A stretch of DNA of 39,821 bases. Origin: an uncultured Oscillospiraceae bacterium. GTDB taxonomy: Bacteria > Bacillota > Clostridia > Oscillospirales > Ruminococcaceae. The notes beneath the pieces are model-generated. The model made no database searches and was not told the DNA's origin. It saw only the letters and a program-made list of their open reading frames with translations. The stretch lies in assembly GCA_934446455.1 (NCBI GenBank), contig CAKSEE010000024.1:1-39821 (forward strand), written 5' to 3'. Position 1 is the stretch's first letter. Every line of letters begins with the position of its first letter. This document shows, piece after piece, positions 16,789 through 25,042 of the stretch. The translations under genes were made by a program, and so were the position numbers.

Positions 16789-17305
16789 CGCCGTTCTCCG
16801 CGCCCTCGAACAGACCCGCAAGCGGCCGTATGAGCATTTCGCCGCCCTCTATATCGGTGCTTATCACTACCTCGTCAATGCACGGGAACATAAGCTCAGT
16901 GCCGTCGGGCTGGCGCATGGAGTACACGTCGCTCGCGCCGTTCTGATATACGTCGGTTATTTTGCCGTATACCCTGCCCGTGTCGGCGTCCTTTACGGTA
17001 AGCCCGATTATGTCCTGTATGAAATACGTTCCCTCTTCAAGCTGAGCGTCGTTTCTGTCCATGTAAAGGGTCTTGCCGATAAGCGGGCGCGCCTGCTCTA
17101 TGGCGTCAACGCCCGCTATCTTCATCACAACAACGTTTTTGTGCGGGAATGCCCTCCTTACCTCAACGGGCGTCTTTCCCCCGTCAAGGTAGAGCGTGTC
17201 AAAATCGCACAGAACCTCTGCGCTGTCGCAGTAATACTGGCAGCGAACCTCGCCGCGTATTCCCTGCGTAGCCACTATTTTTCCTATTTCAAGAAACTGT
17301 TTCAT
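16778..17305 (-). CDS. rimM: Ribosome maturation factor RimM
   Basis: The 175-residue protein has the RimM N-terminal domain (FLEIGKIVATQGIRGEVR), the linker LIGKTLYMDR, and a C-terminal PRC barrel (GLTVKDADTGRVYGKITDV). RimM assists 30S head assembly, and the gene normally sits directly before trmD, as here. ATG at 17305 follows GGGGAG. Confidence 0.96.
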   Translation of the reverse strand: MKQFLEIGKIVATQGIRGEVRCQYYCDSAEVLCDFDTLYLDGGKTPVEVRRAFPHKNVVVMKIAGVDAIEQARPLIGKTLYMDRNDAQLEEGTYFIQDIIGLTVKDADTGRVYGKITDVYQNGASDVYSMRQPDGTELMFPCIDEVVISTDIEGGEMLIRPLAGLFEGAENGDED

Positions 17306-17322
17306 TTATTTCTCCCCTGATG

Positions 17323-17592
17323 TCAAGCCAGCACGTCGCCACAGCCGTTCTTTTCAAACCACTTAACGGCGTACGAGCAGGTAAGCCTCGCCTTAAGTCC
17401 GCGCTCGCGCAGAACCTCCACAAGCGCCCGCATAAGCTCGCCCGCAGCGCCCTGTCCGCGCAGGCGCTCGTCAACAAACGTGCGCGTAACTTCCACCGTG
17501 CCGCTGCCGCGCGCGGGGAACTCCACCGCCGCAAGCACCTCGCCGTTTTCGCCGTAATATGCTATTCTCTCGTTTTCGTACGTAAGCTTCAT
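17323..17592 (-). CDS. Small GNAT-fold acetyltransferase (YjdJ type)
   Basis: The 89-residue protein matches the short N-acetyltransferase family of which YjdJ is a member. It has a beta-rich start, the acetyl-CoA loop VDERLRGQGAAGELM (RGQGAA), and an ending SYAVKWFEKNG. Its length is normal for the family. Substrates are unknown. ATG at 17592 follows AAGGAGG. It lies between a larger GNAT gene and rimM. Confidence 0.88.
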   Translation of the reverse strand: MKLTYENERIAYYGENGEVLAAVEFPARGSGTVEVTRTFVDERLRGQGAAGELMRALVEVLRERGLKARLTCSYAVKWFEKNGCGDVLA

Positions 17593-17606
17593 GTAAGCCT
17601 CCTTAA

Positions 17607-18185
17607 TCAGAACTCGGGCGCGTCGTTCGGCGGGTCTATTTCGTAGACCTCTACATAAAGTATGTCCCTAATCCGCAGAAACTCCTCCTCGGGCAGCGGG
17701 TCGGGGTAGGACAGCAGCGCAAGCTCTATGCTCGGGTATTCCGCAGAAAAAGCGGGCTGGTAGTAGGTAAAGGGGTTCACGCAGAAGCCAAGCCGCTTGT
17801 AGAACTCCGTGCGGCGCTCCGCCTCCCCGCTCTGCGCGGCAGGCTCTGCTTCAAGCACTATCGGCCTGCCCTCGCGCCGCATAAGTTCGTGCATAAGCTG
17901 CGAACCCATGCCCATGTCGCGCAGCTCCTGCGCGACGGCGAAATGCTCGAGAAAGATAAAATCGCCGAAATCGTAGTAGTTCATAAACGCGGCTATCTTC
18001 CCGCCGCGCAGCCCGTCGCGCGCAAGGCACAGGCTGCGGAAGCCCTCGCGCTCGAACTCGCGGTAGTGAAGCCGCCTGCTCCCGCGCTCCGTCGGCGGAA
18101 ACGAATACTCCATTATCTCAAAAAGCTCTGAAAACCTCTCCTGCGGCATCGGGTTTTCGCGGCTGTATACGGTTATGTCTTCCAT
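17607..18185 (-). CDS. GNAT-family N-acetyltransferase
   Basis: The 192-residue protein has a GNAT core with strand FIFLEHFAVAQELRD, the acetyl-CoA loop RDMGMGSQL, and the later motif FYKRLGFCVN. The substrate cannot be told. It is the first gene of the minus-strand operon that runs to mutS2. ATG at 18185 follows AAGGAGA and lies about 37 bases after the promoter -10 box. Confidence 0.9.
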   Translation of the reverse strand: MEDITVYSRENPMPQERFSELFEIMEYSFPPTERGSRRLHYREFEREGFRSLCLARDGLRGGKIAAFMNYYDFGDFIFLEHFAVAQELRDMGMGSQLMHELMRREGRPIVLEAEPAAQSGEAERRTEFYKRLGFCVNPFTYYQPAFSAEYPSIELALLSYPDPLPEEEFLRIRDILYVEVYEIDPPNDAPEF

Positions 18186-18221
18186 GGTATCTCCTTTTCA
18201 AAGTGTTACACATACCTTATA

Positions 18222-18250
18222 ATTATACCCCAAAAACGCGATTATGTCAA
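18222..18250 (-). promoter_or_regulatory. Sigma-A promoter of the rimM-trmD-era-recO-mutS2 operon
   Basis: On the minus strand TTGACA (18250-18245) and TATAAT (18227-18222) are spaced by 17 bases, both perfect. A hairpin with minus-strand T-run lies just upstream (18261-18281) and insulates it. Confidence 0.92.
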
Positions 18251-18254
18251 TACA

Positions 18255-18281
18255 AAAATAGGCGGGAATCACGTTCCCGCC
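18255..18281 (-). terminator. Insulating hairpin upstream of the minus-strand promoter
   Basis: GGCGGGAA (18261-18268) and TTCCCGCC (18274-18281) form a perfect 8-bp stem, followed on the minus strand by TATTTTTG. No minus-strand gene ends directly here, so it may stop read-through or antisense transcripts from the divergent region. Confidence 0.55.
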
Positions 18282-18337
18282 GCAGTTTATTGAAATTTTC
18301 GCGTTTTTGCGCGGGAGTTTTCTCACAAACGCCGCCC

Positions 18338-18366
18338 TTGAACTTTCCGCGCGGTTATGGTATAAT
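18338..18366 (+). promoter_or_regulatory. Sigma-A promoter of the nucleoside phosphorylase-like gene
   Basis: TTGAAC (18338-18343), a 17-base spacer and TATAAT (18361-18366) preceded by TGG form a strong extended -10 promoter. It lies inside the upstream extension of the open frame, which shows that the extended start is not real. Confidence 0.88.
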
Positions 18367-18396
18367 CATTCTATGAGATTTATTTTTGGAGGGCTT

Positions 18397-19212
18397 ATGG
18401 ATTACAAGGACTTGGTTGGCGCGATAAAACGGTACGGCTCGTCAGAAAGCGACATATGCCGCGCTGTTTTAGGGCTTCCCCCCGAAAAGATAAACGAGCG
18501 CGTTATACTCGCGCCGTGGTGGGAGCCTGACGTAATGCCCGCTCTCGGGAAAGCGGCGTACATTAAAGCGTCGTACGCCGACGACTCCATACGTATCTGG
18601 GACGTTGAGAACGGCGGCTCGCACATAACCTACATAAAAACAGGCGTAGGAGCGCCCGTGCTTATGGACGCCGTTCTTGCGCTCGGCACAACCCCGTGCA
18701 GGCGCGCGGTTTTTATCGGTTCTGTCGGGGCGCTTGACGGGAATATCCCTATCGGAGATATCGTCGTTCCCGAGTGCAGCGTAAGCGGCGACGGCGCAAG
18801 CCGCTACATTTCAGCGGACTCGCTGCGGCGCGACTCGTTCGGCAGTAAGGCGTATCCCGACAAGACGCTGAACGGCGCTTTGCTGTCCAACGCGCGCGAA
18901 ATATGCGCGCAAAACGGGGTCGGCTGTCATGTCGGCAGAACGTTCAGCGTTGACACGATTTTCGCGCAGTACGCGCACCTCGGAGAAATAACCACGCTTG
19001 ACTGCAACACAATAGAAATGGAAACCGCCTGCGCTTTTAAGGCGGCAAGTCTTGCGGGAATCTCCCTCGCCGCGCTATTGAGCGTTTCTGACAACACCGC
19101 AGCCCGCAAATCCCTTATAAGCGGCAGGACCGAGCAGGAAAAGCGCCGCAGGAAACATGTAAGAAGCGAACTGTTCCCGAAAATTATTCTGAAAACATTG
19201 TGCTGCGAATAA
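18397..19212 (+). CDS. Nucleoside phosphorylase-family protein
   Basis: The 271-residue protein belongs to the PNP/UDP phosphorylase superfamily (nucleoside phosphorylases and related nucleosidases). It shows the phosphate-site segment GSVGALDGNIPIGDIVVPE (about 108-126), the ribose-binding EMET (207-210), and SVSDN with the catalytic-type aspartate D232. Whether it acts on purine or pyrimidine nucleosides is unclear. The N-terminal 40 residues look unusual for the family. ATG at 18397 is chosen because GGAGGG is at 18388-18393 and the promoter sits just upstream. It is a single-gene unit ending in a strong terminator. Confidence 0.85.
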   Translation: MDYKDLVGAIKRYGSSESDICRAVLGLPPEKINERVILAPWWEPDVMPALGKAAYIKASYADDSIRIWDVENGGSHITYIKTGVGAPVLMDAVLALGTTPCRRAVFIGSVGALDGNIPIGDIVVPECSVSGDGASRYISADSLRRDSFGSKAYPDKTLNGALLSNAREICAQNGVGCHVGRTFSVDTIFAQYAHLGEITTLDCNTIEMETACAFKAASLAGISLAALLSVSDNTAARKSLISGRTEQEKRRRKHVRSELFPKIILKTLCCE

Positions 19213-19216
19213 AGCG

Positions 19217-19250
19217 CGTGGGGGGAAACTTCATTCCCCCCACGTTTTTT
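19217..19250 (+). terminator. Rho-independent terminator after the phosphorylase gene
   Basis: The perfect 11-bp stem CGTGGGGGGAA (19217-19227) with TTCCCCCCACG (19234-19244) is followed by TTTTTT at 19245-19250. The converging minus-strand operon ends inside the T-run, so the hairpin may serve both sides. Confidence 0.93.
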
Positions 19251-19788
19251 ATAGCGACCTGTCGTTCCTGCCGAGCCGCTTTCTGAGCGCCTGCACGCGC
19301 TCACGCTCGGACTGCGCGCCCGTGCCCGCCGTGCCGAGAAAAAACGACAGCTGCCGCAGGCTGAGCGCCGCCGCAGGCACAACGCACACAAGCACCTCAG
19401 CCGTGCGCGAAAACGCCGCAGAAACCGCCGCCGCAAGCGCCATTACCGCGCAAATTATGACCGCCACGAAATTGAACGAGCGCTCCCCCGCCGCCGTATC
19501 AACAGCGGGACGTTCGCCTCTGCGCAGCCGCTTGGAGGGCGCCGCAAGCTCCGCCGCGAAAGCGAGCGCCGCGCACGCCGCCGCAGCGCCAAGCCCCGCG
19601 ATAAGCTGCGGGAAGTCCGCAGAGAACCGCTCTCCCTGCGAAAAGAACACCACAGCCGCCAGACCGTACGCGAGCGACGACACCGTCCAGCAGAACAGCC
19701 CGCGCCGCGTTTCGTCAAGGCTGCGGACAAGCGCGCAGACCAGCACCGCAAGAGCCCCGAGCGCTATTATCATGCTCACCGCGTTCAT
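19249..19788 (-). CDS. Membrane protein at the end of the two-component operon
   Basis: The 179-residue protein is alanine-rich with about five hydrophobic segments (near residues 3-20, 30-48, 58-80, 104-124 and 128-148) and an arginine-rich cytoplasmic tail. ATG at 19788 overlaps the upstream stop by four bases (ATGA). No family recognised. Its coupling to the 536-residue membrane protein suggests they act together, perhaps under control of the adjacent response regulator. Confidence 0.75.
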   Translation of the reverse strand: MNAVSMIIALGALAVLVCALVRSLDETRRGLFCWTVSSLAYGLAAVVFFSQGERFSADFPQLIAGLGAAAACAALAFAAELAAPSKRLRRGERPAVDTAAGERSFNFVAVIICAVMALAAAVSAAFSRTAEVLVCVVPAAALSLRQLSFFLGTAGTGAQSERERVQALRKRLGRNDRSL

Positions 19789-21395
19789 GCGTGCGCCACC
19801 CCGCTTTCCTCGGGCTGCGCAAGCTTGTCGCGCCCGCAGAACTTTTCGCCGACCCACAGCAGAAACTTTGTTTTAAGCAGCACGCACGGCTCTGTACGCG
19901 CGCCGTCCGTGAGAAGCTCCGCTTCCTTTGCCGTAAGCGGCTTTGCAAGCGAAAACTGGCACAAAAGCGCCACGAGCGCCTCGTACCCCGAAAGCGCGCT
20001 TTTCGGCGCTATAAGCGAGTACCCCTGCCCCGCGCCGTCTGTCGCTTCAAAAAGCGCCACAAACTCGCCGAGCCGCTGCGCAAGCCGCTCGCCGTCCCAG
20101 CCGCCCGAAAGGCTGCCGCCGTCGCCGAGCCTGAGCGCCGTTGCAACGCCGCGCTCGAAAATGTCGCTGCACATCGCAAAGGCGGTATTGGTAGAGCCCG
20201 CCGAGATAACGCTCCTGTCACGCGCGGAAATAAGCGCGAATACGAGCGAAAGTCCGTCAACAAGCACCGCAAGCGCAAGCGACACCGCCGCGTCCGCGCC
20301 CATGCCGCCGCTTATAACGGCGTACACGGGCAGGGTGTATATGTTTTCAAACGTAAAGTCTGCGGCGTTTACCGCAGCGCCCGCAGCAGCAGCCTCGGCG
20401 CACGCGCGGGAAATCACCCCGGTAAGCCGTTCGCGTACAACGGCGGCGGGCAGAGCGCCCGCTATTTCCGCATAAGAGGGCAGCGTAAGCTCGGTCTGCG
20501 CCGCGTTAAGCTCCGCGGGGACTTCTCCCACGCCGCCGCAAAGCGTGCCGTATAGCGCGAAAAGCCCCTGCGCGGGCGCCGTATCGCCGCTCATTATCCG
20601 CTCGCGCAAAAGCTGTGCCGCAGCCGTAAAGGCGCTTCCCTGCGCGCCGAGCGTTCCCTCCGCAAGCGTAAGCTTAGAGGAAATCTCCGCGAGCCTTGCC
20701 GCAAGCTCCGCGCCGTCCGCAAGCCCATAGGCGGCAAGCAGCGCAGACTTGCCCGCCTGTTCCTCCGTCGCCGTCCCCTGCGAAAGCGCCGCAATATACG
20801 CGGAATACGCCGCTGCATAGTCCGCGTACTCCTTGTAGTCCGCGCGGCGCGGCGCGCTCATGTCGTAGGAGGTCTGCGCCTGCGTTTCGTCAAGCTGCGC
20901 GGAAAGCTCCGTGAGCGCCTGCATTTCGCTTGAAAGCGCGGCGTACTCGCGCACAACGGCGTTTACAGCCGCGTCCACCTGCGCCGCAGCGCTGCGCTGC
21001 GTATCGTCCGAAATCTCCGCAAGCGCGGAGTTCAGCGTGCGGCAGTAGCCGTCGTAGGTGCGCTCAAGGTAGCTTTCGGGGGAATTTATGTTGTTGTAGA
21101 TTCCCACGAAGGAAAAGTAGCTGCTGCACATTACCGCAAGCGCAAGCGCAATTGCCTTGGCGGCGGTAACGCGCCTGCCCACAGAGTTTTCAAGGAAATA
21201 CACCACCGTCTGCACGGCAAGCGCGAACAGAAGCGGCGCGAGGGCAAACGTCGCTTCAAAATACGCCCTCGCGCCGTCTAGCGTTGTGAAAAAGGATATG
21301 ACCTGTAAAAACAGCGACACCGCCGCGCCCACTATCACAAGCGCGCTCTCGCTGAAAACTGCGGGCGCGCCCCTGCTGAAAAAGCGCTTATCCAT
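19785..21395 (-). CDS. Large membrane protein with coiled-coil ectodomain
   Basis: The 536-residue protein has three or four N-terminal membrane segments (about 16-35, 48-70 and 78-98). A long alanine/glutamate/serine-rich helical region (about 105-330) follows, probably outside the membrane, then further hydrophobic helices (about 345-395, including VSLALAVLVDGLSLVFALIS) and a cytoplasmic domain. The layout resembles integral proteins that carry a helical sensor or tether domain, but I recognise no family. The start overlaps the end of the histidine kinase gene by 8 bases (ATG at 21395), so it is in the same operon. Confidence 0.75.
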   Translation of the reverse strand: MDKRFFSRGAPAVFSESALVIVGAAVSLFLQVISFFTTLDGARAYFEATFALAPLLFALAVQTVVYFLENSVGRRVTAAKAIALALAVMCSSYFSFVGIYNNINSPESYLERTYDGYCRTLNSALAEISDDTQRSAAAQVDAAVNAVVREYAALSSEMQALTELSAQLDETQAQTSYDMSAPRRADYKEYADYAAAYSAYIAALSQGTATEEQAGKSALLAAYGLADGAELAARLAEISSKLTLAEGTLGAQGSAFTAAAQLLRERIMSGDTAPAQGLFALYGTLCGGVGEVPAELNAAQTELTLPSYAEIAGALPAAVVRERLTGVISRACAEAAAAGAAVNAADFTFENIYTLPVYAVISGGMGADAAVSLALAVLVDGLSLVFALISARDRSVISAGSTNTAFAMCSDIFERGVATALRLGDGGSLSGGWDGERLAQRLGEFVALFEATDGAGQGYSLIAPKSALSGYEALVALLCQFSLAKPLTAKEAELLTDGARTEPCVLLKTKFLLWVGEKFCGRDKLAQPEESGVAHA

Positions 21396-23316
21396 TTTCA
21401 GCCTCCTGCGCCAGCGGGAATGTGAGCGTTACCTTGAACATATCGCCGTCAATGTCAAGAGCGAACGTTCCGCCGCACGCAAGCGTGAAGCCCTGCGCTA
21501 TAGAAAGCCCCAGCCCCGAGCCCTCGGTCGTACGGGACTTGTCGCCGCGCGTAAAACGCTCGAGTATCTCGTCTGCGGTAAAGTCCATTTCATACGCGGA
21601 GATGTTCTTTATCGTGATTATCGCGATAAGGCTGTTCTTTTCAAGGGTATAGTACACGCGCGTGCCCTTAAGCGAGTATTTCAGCGCGTTGTCAAGCAGG
21701 TTCTGTATCACGCGGTAAAGCCGCCTGCCGTCGCTTACAACCGTAACGGGCGGGTCGCAAATCTTCGCGCGCAGTTCAAGCTCTGCGGCTGCAATCCTGT
21801 CCTCCATCTCGCCTATGGTCTGCCACGAAAGCTTTGTAAGGTCGAGCCGCTCATGCTCCACGCTTATTTCGCCGCTAGTGGTCTTTGCAAGCTCAAACAC
21901 GTCGGACACTATGTTCTTGAGCCGCTCGCTCTTTGCCTTAAGCACCTTTACGTAGTCCTGCGCCGCGGGAGTAAGCTCCTCCTTGGACAGCAGCTCCACA
22001 TAGCTTATTATGGACGTGAGCGGGGTCTTGAGGTCGTGGGAAACGTTCGTTACAAGCTCAAGCTTCATGCGCTCTGCGTGAACACTCTCCTCAACGCTCT
22101 TGCGGTAGCCCTCGCTCAGGGCGTTGAGCCGCTCCATATCCTGCCCGAATGCGGAATGCTCCGCAAGCTTCCCGTCGAACGAGTAGTCGCCCTCGGTGAG
22201 CGCCTTTATCTTCTTGCCGATTATCGCGCCGTCGCGGAACATTTTGTAGCGCTGATATATGAACACACCGAGCGCAGCCGCTTCAAGCATGATAACAAGC
22301 ACGCTGCCCCCTACCGCAATAAAAAGCGCCGTCAAGACGACCGTGACCGCCACAAATATTGCGTCCATTATAACAAACCGCGCCGCGACCGACTTTTTCG
22401 GGAACGTTTCACCCCTCGCTAACGCCGCCACAGCATGCCCGACGCGCGCAAACTGCCGCCCGATAAACTTAAGCAGCCGCCATATCAGCAAAATCACGCA
22501 CCATATAAGGCTGCCGCGCATGAACACGCCGTTCTTGCCGCGCACCTCGCCGCACGAGAGCAGGTACAGCACCGTCCCGCCGAAGCCAAGACCTGCCATG
22601 CCGCACATAATCATGCACAGATTCCTGCCGCCCGCGCCGAGCATAGCAACATAGCTCAGTTCCCCGTCGCATACCGACCATATCACGAACAGCCAGAGCA
22701 TTGCGAAAGCCGCAAGCCCGCTTATCTCATACGGAATTTTGTAGCGCTTGCCGAGCCGCACCGTGCCGTCCGCCTGAACGCCCGCGCACCTGCACAGCAT
22801 TACCATAAGCACAATGCCCGCCGCAAGCAGCAGCACGTCCGTTGCAAGGATTATCTGCATATTGCGCTTCATGCGCGCCCAGTCCTCGCAGTAAGCGTTG
22901 TACTGTGCCGTGGACATCGCCGTTACAACGCTTACCAAGCCCTCTGTCGTATAGCGTAACGACGTTTCTTCAAAGTCGGGCAGATGATTAACGCCGTTTT
23001 CAATCACCACGCCGTTTTTAAGGGTGAGCTTTGCGTAGAACTCCGCGTCGGCAATATAGCGCCTTACCTCGTCCTCGCCCTCGTTTACGGCGGCTGCGAC
23101 CCGTTCCGCGTAGGACGCGTTCTGCCGCACCCCGTATGAATCAGCCGCGTTGTCAATAAGCAGCGCCTCAATGCCGCCGAAGTTCGGGTACATATACCCG
23201 TAAGCCCCCGCGAAGCCCGTTACAATGCCGAGCGTTCCCCAGCAAACGATGAACAGTACCGCAAGCAGCGCCTTATACGCGCGGGACGATTTAATGCTTT
23301 TCGATTTTGTATCCAA
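21388..23316 (-). CDS. Sensor histidine kinase with multi-pass membrane sensor
   Basis: The 642-residue protein has one N-terminal membrane segment, an extracytoplasmic domain of about 110 residues, then about six more segments (about 150-360). A HAMP-like linker follows, then a HisKA domain (VTNVSHDLKTPLTS, with the phosphorylated histidine) and a HATPase_c domain with N box NLLDNALKYS, an F-box-like FTRGDKSRTT and G box SGLGLSIAQG. A TTG start at 23316 overlaps the response-regulator gene by 26 bases; no ATG occurs for some 40 codons. It pairs with the upstream regulator. The signal is unknown, but the linked membrane proteins suggest envelope sensing. Confidence 0.92.
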   Translation of the reverse strand: MDTKSKSIKSSRAYKALLAVLFIVCWGTLGIVTGFAGAYGYMYPNFGGIEALLIDNAADSYGVRQNASYAERVAAAVNEGEDEVRRYIADAEFYAKLTLKNGVVIENGVNHLPDFEETSLRYTTEGLVSVVTAMSTAQYNAYCEDWARMKRNMQIILATDVLLLAAGIVLMVMLCRCAGVQADGTVRLGKRYKIPYEISGLAAFAMLWLFVIWSVCDGELSYVAMLGAGGRNLCMIMCGMAGLGFGGTVLYLLSCGEVRGKNGVFMRGSLIWCVILLIWRLLKFIGRQFARVGHAVAALARGETFPKKSVAARFVIMDAIFVAVTVVLTALFIAVGGSVLVIMLEAAALGVFIYQRYKMFRDGAIIGKKIKALTEGDYSFDGKLAEHSAFGQDMERLNALSEGYRKSVEESVHAERMKLELVTNVSHDLKTPLTSIISYVELLSKEELTPAAQDYVKVLKAKSERLKNIVSDVFELAKTTSGEISVEHERLDLTKLSWQTIGEMEDRIAAAELELRAKICDPPVTVVSDGRRLYRVIQNLLDNALKYSLKGTRVYYTLEKNSLIAIITIKNISAYEMDFTADEILERFTRGDKSRTTEGSGLGLSIAQGFTLACGGTFALDIDGDMFKVTLTFPLAQEAENG

Positions 23317-24001
23317 TTCCCCACACCACCTTCAGATAGCGCGGCTCGCTCGGGTCGATTTCGATTTTTTCGCGAATACGCCTGATATGTACCATTACCG
23401 TGTTCTCGACCGAGTAAGCCGTTTCGTTCCATACTCTCTCGTAAATTTCCTCTGCGGAAAACACCTTTCCCGCATTTCTCATAAGAAGCTCTAAAATATT
23501 GTATTCCTTTGCGGTGAGCTTCACAGGCTCGCCGTCGACATAAAGCATATGCTCGTCAGTCCGCAGCGTAAGCCCGCCCGTGGTTATATTGCTGCCGCTC
23601 CCGCGCGAGGAATAGTCCCCGAGCGTCATGTACCGCCGCAGCTGGCTTTTGACGCGCGCCACAAGCTCGCTTGGGTTAAAGGGCTTGGTTACATAATCGT
23701 CCGCCCCCACCGAAAGCCCGAGCACCTTGTCGCTTTCCTCCGTTTTGGCTGAAAGCAGAATGATAGGCAGATTCCGCTCGTTTCGTATCTTTATAGTAGC
23801 GGATATGCCGTCAAGCTGCGGCATCATGATATCAAGGATTATCAGATGCACCTCGTTTTCAGCAAGAAGCTGCACCGCCTCAAGCCCGTTGTATGCGCGC
23901 AGAGTTTCAAGCCCCTCAAGCTCAAGCAGCTTTGCCACGGCGCTTACTATCTCGCGGTCGTCGTCCACCACAAGCACGCGCTTTGCGGGTGATTTATCCA
24001 T
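23291..24001 (-). CDS. OmpR/PhoB-family response regulator
   Basis: The 236-residue protein has a receiver domain with the acidic pair D13/D14, phospho-acceptor D57 (LIILDIMMPQ), S84 and K106. A winged-helix DNA-binding domain follows (LTAKEYNILELLMRNAG...MVHIRRIREKIE). ATG at 24001 follows GGAGGGG; the longer open frame has no ribosome site. It is the first gene of the operon and partner of the overlapping histidine kinase. An AT-rich leader with a possible -10 (TTAAAAT, just upstream) precedes it, but the -35 is unclear. Confidence 0.95.
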   Translation of the reverse strand: MDKSPAKRVLVVDDDREIVSAVAKLLELEGLETLRAYNGLEAVQLLAENEVHLIILDIMMPQLDGISATIKIRNERNLPIILLSAKTEESDKVLGLSVGADDYVTKPFNPSELVARVKSQLRRYMTLGDYSSRGSGSNITTGGLTLRTDEHMLYVDGEPVKLTAKEYNILELLMRNAGKVFSAEEIYERVWNETAYSVENTVMVHIRRIREKIEIDPSEPRYLKVVWGIGYKIEKH

Positions 24002-24138
24002 CGGCTTCCCCTCCTTCCGACAATATGATTTTAACACATATTTCTTATTTTTCCTATGACATAAATCTTACAAAAAGCTTAAAAATATAACAGAATACGC
24101 CGAAATTTCAGGCGCACAATTCTGAAAGGACGATGAGT

Positions 24139-24900
24139 ATGAAATATATATCTGTTTCCATGGCGGTCGTGCAGGCGCTCTCCGCGCCCTCCGCTTCGCA
24201 GTATGAAGCGCTTACCGCATACGACGCCGCAAAAATCTGCTACGGCATGGGCAACGACCTTGACGCAGACAACCGCCCGCTCGGCGCAATTGACGCGCAG
24301 CGCAAGTACGGCGACATGGGCGCGCTTTTTATCGGCAGCGAAAAAGCCCCCGCCATGCAGCTTACATTTGACGAGGGCTACGAAAACGGCTACACGCCCG
24401 CAATACTCGACACGCTTAAGGAAAAGGGCGTGAGCGCGGTGTTCTTTGTGACCTACGACTACGCAAAGCGCAATCCCGAGCTTATCCGCCGCATGATAGA
24501 CGAGGGGCACACCGTCGGCAACCACACGTTCTCGCACCCATCCCTGCCCGGGTGCTCGCCCGACGAGCTTTACAACGAGCTTGCGCAGCTGCACAATTAT
24601 ATAAGGGACGAGTTCGGCTACGAAATGTACGTTATGCGCCCGCCAATGGGCGAGTTCTCCGAGCGGGTGCTGAAATGCGCCGCCGACATGGGCTATACCA
24701 CGGTTCTGTGGAGCTTCGCCTACCCCGACTGGGACCCTGACAACCAGCCCGCGCAGGACGCGGCGTTCGAGAAGCTCACCTCCCGCGCGCATAACGGCGC
24801 GGTCTACCTGCTGCACGCCGTAAGCGAAACCAACACCGCCATTCTCGGACGCGTTATAGACGCGTGGCGCGCGGACGGCTTCACGCTTTGTCCGATGTGA
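24139..24900 (+). CDS. Polysaccharide deacetylase of the PdaA type
   Basis: The 253-residue NodB-fold protein most resembles the N-acetylmuramic acid deacetylase PdaA, which makes the muramic lactam of spore cortex. Motifs are TFDEGYENGYTP (D78/E79), HTVGNHTFSHPS (H129, H133), MRPPMGEFS, LWSFAYPDWDPDNQ and VYLLHAVSETN. Unlike usual PdaA, I see no convincing signal peptide: the N-terminus is only weakly hydrophobic. ATG at 24139 is preferred because AAAGGA lies 8 bases upstream; an ATG two codons earlier is too close. It is monocistronic and divergent from the two-component operon. A role in sporulation is inferred. Confidence 0.85.
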   Translation: MKYISVSMAVVQALSAPSASQYEALTAYDAAKICYGMGNDLDADNRPLGAIDAQRKYGDMGALFIGSEKAPAMQLTFDEGYENGYTPAILDTLKEKGVSAVFFVTYDYAKRNPELIRRMIDEGHTVGNHTFSHPSLPGCSPDELYNELAQLHNYIRDEFGYEMYVMRPPMGEFSERVLKCAADMGYTTVLWSFAYPDWDPDNQPAQDAAFEKLTSRAHNGAVYLLHAVSETNTAILGRVIDAWRADGFTLCPM

Positions 24901-24901
24901 C

Positions 24902-24925
24902 GCGTTGCCCGCAAGCGGGCAACGC
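24902..24925. terminator. Long perfect hairpin after the deacetylase gene
   Basis: GCGTTGCCCGC (24902-24912) and GCGGGCAACGC (24915-24925) form an 11-bp perfect stem with a two-base loop, overlapping the region just after the stop codon. No T-run follows directly, so it may protect the mRNA end or act with the following palindromes. Confidence 0.55.
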
Positions 24926-24926
24926 A

Positions 24927-25013
24927 GCAAAATTCACATAGTGAATTTCGCTTTATTTTATGAAGTGGCTAAAGCGGTTATCGCTGCAAAATTCACATAG
25001 TGAATTTCGCTTT
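24927..25013. repeat. Two copies of a 28-bp palindromic element
   Basis: The element at 24927-24954 recurs exactly at 24986-25013. Each has arms AAATTCAC and GTGAATTT around ATA (24930-24948 and 24989-25007), flanked by GCA and CGCTTT. The second copy runs into TTTTT (25011-25015) and can act as a terminator on the plus strand. The two copies flank 31 unrelated bases. They lie between convergent genes and look like a small dispersed repeat family. Confidence 0.8.
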
Positions 25014-25042
25014 TTGGGTGTGCAGGCGGGCAACTCTCTGAA

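Noticed and set aside
15658..16833. Open frame of 391 codons opposite trmD
   Set aside because: Shadow of trmD; low-complexity basic translation and no ribosome site.
18307..18396. N-terminal extension of the nucleoside phosphorylase-like gene
   Set aside because: It contains the gene's own promoter, and the ribosome site points to ATG 18397.
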